DNA of 13,367 nucleotides. Source: Lunatibacter sp035460985. Lineage in GTDB: Bacteria; Bacteroidota; Bacteroidia; Cytophagales; Cyclobacteriaceae. The stretch spans positions 1-13,367 of the forward strand of contig DATHWC010000248.1 in assembly GCA_035460985.1 (NCBI GenBank), in the 5' to 3' direction. The translations under genes and the position numbers were made by a program. The notes beneath the pieces are model-generated. The model had not been told where the DNA came from. It did not search any database and worked only from the letters and a program-made list of their open reading frames with translations. Below, one piece after another: positions 7,770 through 13,367 of this stretch (position 1 is the first letter of the stretch; each line of letters begins with the position of its first letter).

Positions 7770-9430
7770 TGTTGGGGTTTGGCAGTTTTTGTGGCATTGA
7801 AAGGAAAGCTCTCATAATCGCCAATACGCATTGTACCGGTAAGGAAATTATCCGAAACATCTCCCTCAACGGAAATGGTCAAGTCTTCTAAGGCCGTTTT
7901 AACTACAAAAGTAAAGGCAATCCGATTTGACGTTACTTTCAAATCATGAAGCGGGGAGGTCATTTTTCCTTTCCCCTGAGGATCATCATAGGTGATTTTT
8001 CCTGTTGTTGCGCCTGATTGATAGCTGATTTCAAAAAAACCAGCAGAAGATCCAGCTGCGGTTTTTGTATCATATTCCCAGTAAGAATCTTCTTCTTTCC
8101 CGTTTTTTGAGGGTTTCTTTAGCGGGTATTCGAACACATAACCATTTGCGATAACATATTTGATTTGTGAGTCATCGTTAAATAACGTGTCAGTTGTCAA
8201 GATGATATTTGCCAGTTTACCGGGAGCAATTTCTCCCGTTAAATTTTCGATACCCAGCATTTTAGCAGGATTTACGGTTAGTGCAGCCAAGGCTGCGTCA
8301 TTCGATAATCCGTTTTTGAGCATCAATCGGATGTTATCGAAAAATTTGTCTTTACCCAAATGCTTGGTCGTAAAGGCAAAGGGAATACCAGCGTTTTCAT
8401 ACTCTCCCGCCGCTTTAAGTGTATTTAAGTAGGCGATCTTTATTTTTTCTATCTTCTCTGTTCTTTCTGATTGTTGAACATCGTCAGAAAACTCCTGATT
8501 GTTTTCGTCAGGAAGGTGAAGTGACAGGACGACACCTGCTCCAGACTCTTTGATCGCGGATACCAATTGGGTTCCCTCATTAATACCTGATAAAATAAGG
8601 GAAACCCCTTGCTCGCGTTGAATGGTAATCGCTCTTCTTGCCTCCAAATCGGAGTTGATTTCAAAGAACAATGGCTTATTTTTTTCCACTACCGGAATGA
8701 GGGATTGCAATACAGGGTTGGAACCGGGAATTTTAATTCCTTGATTTGATGCGAATATAACCTGATGCCGTGACTGTAACCGGGCATTTTCGAATAGATT
8801 TCTGAATTTGGCCATAACTCCCAAGTTGGTACCCGGGTACATACCTCCAACGGTGCTAAACTTGGCGTAGAGTGCCACATCTTTTCGAATTATCGTATTG
8901 GATTCTGGTGCGCCGTATACGACCAATCCGGTAGTTCCGGGTAGCATGCCCTGTCCCATCGGAACTTTATGGGCTACGGTAAAACCGTTTTTTCTCCAAT
9001 CAGCAATTTGGCTGTGTGCTGGATTATAGAGGTCTAACACGTCAATGTGCGGATGAATGCCTGCTTGGATATCTGGCGGGTTTGATGGGTCAAAATCAGC
9101 CTCTTTGTCTGGTATTGAGAAAGCTCTGACCCCTGATTTGTTAGCCATGTCTATGAATCCCGGATACGCAAATAGGGAATCTCCAGGAATCAGAAAGGCT
9201 TCAGCAGCGCTGGGTAAGTCTCCTCCAACAGAAAGAATCTGTCCATCCTTGATAAGGATGTTTTGTTTTTGAAGTATCTTTCCGGGCAAAGGGATAAGCG
9301 TGACATTGGTTATAAGGTAGGTATCTGTAATTCTTTTTTGACCACTAGGATCACTTTGAGCATGGGTAAAGTTTACCGATATCAAACAAATAAAAAAGGA
9401 TATGATATAAATATAGCTGAACTTGGACAT
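7766..9430 (-). CDS. Exported amidohydrolase-fold protein without metal ligands, with C-terminal beta-rich extension
   Basis: A 554-aa protein with signal peptide (1-25, ending THAQ) and amidohydrolase scaffold (about 35-437), recognisable from YPGFID (89-94), VNPAKMLGI (386-394) and GEIAPGKLANIIL (399-411). None of the five metal or catalytic positions survives: DxHxH reads DMANK (94-98), the barrel histidines are replaced in FFEINSDLEARRA (255-267) and LSGINEG (280-286), and the Asp region reads FTTKHLGK (353-360). A linker rich in Lys/Ser/Glu (438-450) leads to about 105 residues rich in beta-strand pattern (450-554, with repeated GxxxG/T strands such as TGTMRIGDYESF), absent from the two paralogues. 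It is the first gene of the amidohydrolase operon and overlaps the next by 4 bp. A catalytic role is doubtful; scaffold or ligand-binding partner of the intact paralogue is a reasonable inference. Confidence 0.85.
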   Translation of the reverse strand: MSKFSYIYIISFFICLISVNFTHAQSDPSGQKRITDTYLITNVTLIPLPGKILQKQNILIKDGQILSVGGDLPSAAEAFLIPGDSLFAYPGFIDMANKSGVRAFSIPDKEADFDPSNPPDIQAGIHPHIDVLDLYNPAHSQIADWRKNGFTVAHKVPMGQGMLPGTTGLVVYGAPESNTIIRKDVALYAKFSTVGGMYPGTNLGVMAKFRNLFENARLQSRHQVIFASNQGIKIPGSNPVLQSLIPVVEKNKPLFFEINSDLEARRAITIQREQGVSLILSGINEGTQLVSAIKESGAGVVLSLHLPDENNQEFSDDVQQSERTEKIEKIKIAYLNTLKAAGEYENAGIPFAFTTKHLGKDKFFDNIRLMLKNGLSNDAALAALTVNPAKMLGIENLTGEIAPGKLANIILTTDTLFNDDSQIKYVIANGYVFEYPLKKPSKNGKEEDSYWEYDTKTAAGSSAGFFEISYQSGATTGKITYDDPQGKGKMTSPLHDLKVTSNRIAFTFVVKTALEDLTISVEGDVSDNFLTGTMRIGDYESFPFNATKTAKPQQ

Positions 9431-9688
9431 GTTTCAATCGAAATGTAACTCAAAATAAAGCCAATAGGTTGATAAAAAAAAGTGCTTAAATATTAATTAT
9501 CCTACTAAGTGGAAGAATGGCAAATTAACTACATGGATGTAAATACAATAAGTAGGTTGTAACCTAAATTGCATGAAGTGAATTATTTCCTATCGGCTTA
9601 CCGATCGACAATTTAATCGGTTCAATTACGACGGTTCGGAATTTTTATAAAAAAATATTTATATTTGCAGGAAATTTTATAAAAACAG
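9431..9688. promoter_or_regulatory. Divergent intergenic region with palindromes
   Basis: This gap separates the minus-strand amidohydrolase operon from the plus-strand methyltransferase. It contains TACAT-GG-ATGTA (9530-9541), TAGGTT-GT-AACCTA (9553-9566), and an ATCGG-CTTA-CCGAT hairpin (9592-9605) followed by another ATCGG (9616-9620). These are candidate operators for one or both units. For the minus strand, a TTTG (complement of 9521-9524 CAAA) lies upstream of an AT-rich TAATTAAT, but I see no confident -7 box there. Confidence 0.35.
9635..9667 (+). promoter_or_regulatory. Putative promoter of the methyltransferase gene
   Basis: TATATTTG (9660-9667) matches TAnnTTTG exactly. A weak -33 candidate TTCG (9635-9638) lies 21 nt upstream. 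Transcription would start about 15 nt before the ATG at 9689, leaving a very short A-rich leader with no Shine-Dalgarno motif, as is usual in this phylum. Confidence 0.5.
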
Positions 9689-10234
9689 ATGGGTAAAGGA
9701 TCACTCTTCAAGGAGCTATTTGTAAATATCAAAACTACAGGAGCAATCACTTTTAGCTCGAGATCGCTAGTTAATAAAATGTTATCATTTGCCGATTTTA
9801 AGGAAGCCAAAATTCTGGTCGAATTAGGAGGAGGAGACGGCAGCATCACCAGAGGTATCGTTGCAAGGATGGATAAAAACGCGGAGCTTTTGGTTTTTGA
9901 GACTAGTAGAGTTTTTTGTGACAGTCTTGAAAGAGAATTTCCCCAAGAAAACGTAAAAATCATTTGTGATTCGGCCGAACATTTGGACAAATACCTAGAT
10001 GGTAGGCATGCGGATTTGATTTTTTCCTCTCTGCCCCTAAGCCTGATTCCCAAAGAAGCCCGTAATGAGATCTACCGGAAAAGCAGTCAATGCCTTCATC
10101 CCAAGGGTCTGCTGATACAAATATGCTATTCCTATTTACTGAAATTCCAGTATGCGCCATTTTTTAAACAAATCAAAACTACCTTTACCCTTAAGAATTT
10201 TCCCCCAACCTTAATCATGATTTGCCGCCCTTGA
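9689..10234 (+). CDS. PmtA-like SAM-dependent phospholipid N-methyltransferase
   Basis: A 181-aa class I methyltransferase without signal peptide. SAM-binding motif I is VELGGGDGS (44-52), the ribose-binding acidic residue is E71 at the end of LLVFE, and a motif III-like D94 sits in ICDSAEHL. The later segment SSLPLS (113-118) followed by an amphipathic helix and CLHPKGLLIQICYS (135-148), and the ending LKNFPPTLIMICR (168-180), match the layout of PmtA-type phosphatidylethanolamine N-methyltransferases (usual pattern SGLPLL, then PGG-VQFTYG, then NLPPA). Known members act at the inner membrane surface and convert phosphatidylethanolamine stepwise to phosphatidylcholine. It is somewhat shorter than typical PmtA (about 190-210 aa). 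The start is set by the promoter just upstream. Some relatives in Bacteroidota are only annotated as generic methyltransferases, so the lipid substrate is probable rather than certain. Confidence 0.78.
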   Translation: MGKGSLFKELFVNIKTTGAITFSSRSLVNKMLSFADFKEAKILVELGGGDGSITRGIVARMDKNAELLVFETSRVFCDSLEREFPQENVKIICDSAEHLDKYLDGRHADLIFSSLPLSLIPKEARNEIYRKSSQCLHPKGLLIQICYSYLLKFQYAPFFKQIKTTFTLKNFPPTLIMICRP

Positions 10235-10278
10235 TTGGACTCTGAGGAAATTTGCACCTTTTTTGTTATCTTGTAACA

Positions 10279-11347
10279 ATGGACGATGACATCTTAAAAG
10301 GCCGGGGTGCAAGGATTAGACCGAAAAACAGCTTCTCGTCAACGGAACAAGTGGCTGATTTCGTGGAAGGAATAGATGAACCGTGTCTTTCCTCCAAACC
10401 CACCACCGCTTTCATTCCCACCCAGGTCAGGCAGGCTATTAGTAAAAATGACAGTCCCGACCTTCCGCTTGACTATTCTGTAAACCCCTATCAGGGTTGT
10501 GAACACGGATGCGTTTATTGCTATGCCAGAAATAGCCATCAGTATTGGGGATATGACGCTGGCTTGGGTTTCGAAACGCAGGTTTTAGTAAAAAAAGACA
10601 TTGTCCATCAACTCCAAAGGGAATTTGACAAAAAGGGATATGTACCTAAAACATTGATGCTATCGGGCAATACCGACTGCTATCAACCTGCTGAAAGGAC
10701 ATTTAAGTTGACAAAGGGTATTCTGGAACTTTGCCTTTATGCCCGGCACCCTGTCTCAGTAATAACAAAAAACACACTGATTTTCAGAGACATGGATATA
10801 CTTAGCCAACTTGCCGAAAAGCGTCTGGTACATGTTTATTTCTCTATTAATCACCTTGATGTCTCATTAAAATCAATTTTGGAGCCTAGGACCGCTACTG
10901 CGGAAAAAAAAAATAAAGCTAATCCGGCAATTTTCGGAAGCGGGTATCCCATGTGGTGTGATGATTGCTCCTATTATTCCCGGTATAAATTCAGACGCCA
11001 TTTCTTCTATCATGAGGTTGGCGGGAGAGGCCGGGGCTCGTAAAGCGGGTTACACTATAGTTCGGCTAAACGGTCAGGTTAAAGAAATTTTCCGGAACTG
11101 GCTTCAAACACACTATCCTGATAGAGAGGCCAAAGTCATGCATCAGATTGCGGCCTGCCATGGTGGTCAGGAGAATGATACGGAATGGGGCAGACGTATT
11201 AAAGGTGCTGGTCCAATTGCCGATGCTATTCGACAGGTTTTTCATATGGCGGAAAAAAAATATTTGTCTGGACGGGCTATGCCGGAATACGATTTTTCCA
11301 GTTTTAGGTCAAAGGGCCAATTAAGTTTATTTGCAAAAGATGGTTGA
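10279..11347 (+). pseudogene. PA0069-type radical SAM protein, frameshifted at an A10 tract
   Basis: The first frame (ATG 10279; a TTG at 10252 is also in frame) encodes the N-terminal two thirds, including the 4Fe-4S motif CEHGCVYC (C74, C78, C81) and the family segments SVNPYQGC, MLSGNTDCYQPAE and LEPRTATAEK. The conserved sequence then continues in the +1 frame: from the A10 run at 10904-10913 that frame reads IKLIRQFSEAGIPCGVMIAP, the segment expected after PRTATAEKR in this family, and goes on to TGA at 11345-11347. Removing one A restores a protein of about 355 aa, the usual family length. The gene is therefore disrupted by one extra A, or the extra A is a homopolymer sequencing error, or transcriptional slippage restores the frame. 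The family (PA0069/Rv2578c, related to spore photoproduct lyase) has no firmly established function. The stop overlaps the DUF3253 gene by 8 bp. A TATCTTGT just before the ATG resembles a -7 box, without a clear -33 element. Confidence 0.85.
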
Positions 11348-11615
11348 TCCGTTGGAACAGGCTATATTTGAATTGATTCGTCAAAGAAAACCGAATTCAT
11401 TCTGTCCCTCGGAAGTAGTCCGGTGGATTTACCCCGAAGACTGGAGGCATTTTATGCCTGATGTCCACAAAACCATGATGGATCTTTATCGACAAAGGAA
11501 AATTTCAGTTACGCAGAAAGGAATACCCATAGACCCAAACTTTTTACCCAAGGGACCTGTTAGAATACAATCCAATGACATAAAAGATGACGCAATTACC
11601 GAAAACAATGATTAA
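11340..11615 (+). CDS. DUF3253 protein, winged-helix-like
   Basis: A 91-aa protein matching the DUF3253 family along its length: SFCPSEVVRWIYPEDWRHFM (residues 19-38), then DVHKTMMDLYRQRKISVTQKG and the ending IDP...KGPVRIQ. The helix-rich start plus the short TQKG/GPVR hairpin is compatible with a small winged-helix fold. Function is unknown. I chose ATG 11340 over TTG 11331 because it is a standard start and gives an 8-bp overlap (ATGGTTGA) with the radical SAM gene. It also overlaps msrA, so the three genes are probably translated from one message. The last dozen residues (NDIKDDAITENND) are an acidic tail that lies outside the recognisable domain. Confidence 0.82.
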   Translation: MVDPLEQAIFELIRQRKPNSFCPSEVVRWIYPEDWRHFMPDVHKTMMDLYRQRKISVTQKGIPIDPNFLPKGPVRIQSNDIKDDAITENND

Positions 11616-12156
11616 CATACCTGAGGGGAAAGAGGTTGCCACGTTAGGAGGAGGTTGCTTCTGGTGTACGGAAGCGGTATTCCAAAAACTAAATGGGGTT
11701 GAAAGGGTTCAATCTGGATTTTCTGGAGGGCATATTGAAGCCCCTTCCTACAAGGATGTAGTGACCGGTACTACTGGACATGCCGAAGTAGTTCATATTC
11801 TTTTTGACCCGGCTTCAATTGCCTATGAGGATCTGTTGGAAATCTTTTTTGAAACCCATGATCCTACCACTTTGAATAGGCAGGGAGCCGATGTAGGTCC
11901 CCAATACCGGTCGGCCATTTTCTATCACAATGAATCACAAAAGGAAAAGGCGGTCGAGAAAGTGGAAGAATTGCAAAAAAGTAAAAAATATGAACAGCCG
12001 ATAGTAACTGAGATTACTGAATTTTCCAATTTTTATGAAGCGGAAGATTACCATACGGATTATTTTGAACTGAACGGGAGTCAACCTTATTGCCAGTTTG
12101 TCATCCGTCCAAAAGTAGAAAAATTTAAAAAGAACTTTCGGGATAAATTGAAATAG
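11587..12156 (+). CDS. msrA: Peptide methionine sulfoxide reductase MsrA
   Basis: A 189-aa cytoplasmic enzyme reducing the S-epimer of methionine sulfoxide in proteins and free methionine, recycled by thioredoxin. The signature GGGCFWCTEA (21-30) holds the catalytic C24, with C27 making a CFWC pair. Further family motifs are GFSGGHIEAPSYKDVVTGTTGHAEVV (44-69, interrupted here only in description), FFETHDPTT, GPQYRSAIF and FYEAEDYHTDYF. A C-terminal Cys in QPYCQF is a candidate resolving residue. The start at 11587 overlaps DUF3253 by 29 bp. A second ATG at 11608 gives a 182-aa protein and an 8-bp overlap (ATGATTAA), and is equally compatible with the conserved core. Location behind a radical SAM gene and DUF3253 suggests a housekeeping repair cluster, but a functional link is inference. 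Confidence 0.95.
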   Translation: MTQLPKTMINIPEGKEVATLGGGCFWCTEAVFQKLNGVERVQSGFSGGHIEAPSYKDVVTGTTGHAEVVHILFDPASIAYEDLLEIFFETHDPTTLNRQGADVGPQYRSAIFYHNESQKEKAVEKVEELQKSKKYEQPIVTEITEFSNFYEAEDYHTDYFELNGSQPYCQFVIRPKVEKFKKNFRDKLK

Positions 12157-12303
12157 ACGTTACAGTGGGTAATTTAACCCTCTCTGATTAATTTAAAACT
12201 ATTTGACCACTGCGGACCATGTGGCAAATCAATAGCACTTGATAGCCAAAAAGGATTTTAAACCACATAGAAAAAATGTTCACAGAGGCTTTTCTTGTTG
12301 ATT
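12157..12303. other. Intergenic gap between convergent msrA and tetR genes
   Basis: No gene is visible. A short inverted pair GGGT-AATTTA-ACCC follows msrA but has only four stem pairs and no T-run, so it is not a convincing terminator. The rest is AT-rich without repeats that I can support. Confidence 0.5.
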
Positions 12304-13011
12304 TTATTGATTATCAGGATTTGTTAGGGAATCCTTGAGATCTAATACCGAAAAGATGATGGATTCCAAAAATCTATTTACAGTATTGGAACTCAAGTTT
12401 TCTCCCTCCAACTCGGTAAAAGTCCCTAAATGCTGGGCGAAAAAGATTTGCTCATAGGTGGTTTCCAGTAAGTTAATAGCCAGAGCTTTGGGGAATTCGT
12501 AATTGGGATTGGCTTCTTGAAAAATGTCGGAAAGGGTCAATATGATTTTTTCGTAAGAATTAAAAAAACCTTCTTTAATTTCCTGTTCAATGTTTTTTGT
12601 CAGATATGCCTTGGCCGATTCAGAAATCACGATTTCGTGTAGGGTTTTCAAATCAATATTTTTTACCCGGGGTATGGCCAAACCCACATCTGTCAGAACG
12701 CCAATGATATTTTTTATTTTATCTTTGGATTCAGTCAGGTTTTGAGTGCTAAACCTGATTTTTAAGTTCAATATGTCCCAGTATATGGACATCAGGTAAA
12801 CCAACAAATTATGTTTGTTTTCGAAATACCTATAAATGGAGGCCTCATTGGATTGTATTTCCTTAGCTAACTTTTTAAAGGTAAAATTTTCAATACCAAG
12901 TCTGTTTATAAGTTCGATGCTTTTTAGGACAATCCGCTGCCCCAATTCAGAAAATTCCGGATTCTTTAAGCATAACTTATCGTTTGCCGGATAGTGCATG
13001 TCTATCTCCAT
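12304..13011 (-). CDS. TetR/AcrR-family transcriptional regulator
   Basis: A 235-aa protein with an N-terminal TetR DNA-binding domain (about 23-75). Its first helix ends in INRLGIENFTFKKLAKE, and the recognition helix is SNEASIYRYFENKHNL (54-69), the normal location of the TetR signature. The C-terminal 150 residues are helical and divergent, as expected for the ligand-binding and dimerisation part, and I recognise no ligand class. Members usually repress their own or neighbouring operons and release DNA on ligand binding. It lies 12 bp downstream of a small membrane protein gene, so the two probably form one operon, and that membrane protein or an upstream gene outside the window is the natural target. 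ATG 13011 is used; a second in-frame ATG four codons later (residue 5) is possible. The gene converges with msrA across 147 bp that holds no convincing terminator. Confidence 0.88.
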   Translation of the reverse strand: MEIDMHYPANDKLCLKNPEFSELGQRIVLKSIELINRLGIENFTFKKLAKEIQSNEASIYRYFENKHNLLVYLMSIYWDILNLKIRFSTQNLTESKDKIKNIIGVLTDVGLAIPRVKNIDLKTLHEIVISESAKAYLTKNIEQEIKEGFFNSYEKIILTLSDIFQEANPNYEFPKALAINLLETTYEQIFFAQHLGTFTELEGENLSSNTVNRFLESIIFSVLDLKDSLTNPDNQ

Positions 13012-13023
13012 ACCGAAGTTGAC

Positions 13024-13281
13024 TTATATAGGGTTATCGATACAAATATATTCAATTTTGTTCTTGGACGACGTATGGATTTTTTTGATTTTCCTTAGGG
13101 TCATTTTTGTTATTACCCGGGTCATATCGAAATAGGCTACAATTATCAATACCAATATTACCATAAAGAATACTAGAAAATCAAACTTGGAAAAAATATA
13201 TGCGCCAGCCAAACCACCTGTCAAATAAAAGGAAAGGGTATCGAGTCGTAGTTTCAATCTGTCCTGTAGCACTTTGCACAC
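13024..13281 (-). CDS. Small hypothetical membrane protein with two transmembrane segments
   Basis: An 85-aa protein I cannot assign to a family. It begins with a charged amphipathic stretch (VLQDRLKLRLD), has two hydrophobic segments (about 17-30 and 35-53, separated by KFD), and ends with a strongly basic tail (TLRKIKKIHTSSKNK, about 61-75). By the positive-inside rule both ends would be cytoplasmic. It uses a GTG start; the frame stays open upstream to a stop at 13339-13341 but holds no ATG, so the start is uncertain. Stop and TetR start are 12 bp apart, which supports an operon. It could be a small accessory membrane protein or a target of the regulator. The tail is near the membrane-exit side and could bind nucleic acid or phospholipid, but nothing shows this. 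Confidence 0.6.
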   Translation of the reverse strand: MCKVLQDRLKLRLDTLSFYLTGGLAGAYIFSKFDFLVFFMVILVLIIVAYFDMTRVITKMTLRKIKKIHTSSKNKIEYICIDNPI

Positions 13282-13367
13282 TATGTTGAAGTAAGTATAA
13301 ATGGCAGTACTGTTGTAGGGAATGGAAGAAATACTATCTTAAAAGACAGGTATTGCTAATTTGGTTT

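Noticed and set aside
10901..10913. Programmed -1 ribosomal frameshift at the A tract
   Set aside because: The downstream frame is +1 (or -2) relative to the upstream one, so the usual -1 slippage on A-rich heptamers would not produce the fused protein; transcriptional slippage or an extra base fits better.
12230..12300. Possible repeat fragment around CCACATAGAAAAAATGTTCACAG (quoted in part)
   Set aside because: Only a 4-bp inverted pair and no second copy in the window, so it cannot be supported as a repeat or terminator.

Overview
The window looks like a chromosomal segment of a Bacteroidota bacterium, probably Cytophagales (Cyclobacteriaceae-like). Support comes from the protein sequences, the moderate-to-low GC, TAnnTTTG-type -7 promoter boxes, the near absence of Shine-Dalgarno sequences, and several exported proteins with short AQ-type signal peptides. 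I see no phage, insertion sequence, CRISPR or plasmid module.

Left edge (1-240, minus strand): a structured RNA gene that looks like a class II tRNA. Its acceptor, D and T arms are Leu-like, but it has an abnormal anticodon arm without U33 and a variable arm of about 56 nt, and it is followed by a good intrinsic terminator. This is the least explained element of the window.

Region 385-4885 (minus): a tight three-gene operon with a clear Bacteroidota-type promoter at 4970-5000. The order of transcription is a YkfC-like NlpC/P60 lipoprotein with SH3b domains, an exported glutamate-carboxypeptidase-II-like M28 peptidase, and a fosmidomycin-resistance-family MFS transporter. The set suggests cleavage of peptides (murein-derived or other gamma-glutamyl/acidic peptides) outside the cytoplasm, coupled to transport.

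Region 5041-9430 (minus): three consecutive exported amidohydrolase-family proteins of 554, 458 and 431 aa. The middle one keeps the metal-binding residues. Both flanking paralogues have lost essentially all of them, so one apparent enzyme sits between two apparent pseudoenzymes in a single transcription unit.

Region 9431-9688: a 258-bp divergent intergenic region with short palindromes and a promoter for the plus-strand genes.

Region 9689-12156 (plus): a PmtA-like phospholipid N-methyltransferase; a PA0069-type radical SAM protein whose reading frame is broken at an A10 tract; a DUF3253 protein; and methionine sulfoxide reductase MsrA. The last three genes overlap one another and are likely cotranscribed.

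Region 12304-13281 (minus): a small two-helix membrane protein followed 12 bp later by a TetR-family regulator. The remaining intergenic stretches (221-384, 12157-12303, 13282-13367) hold no gene that I can support.
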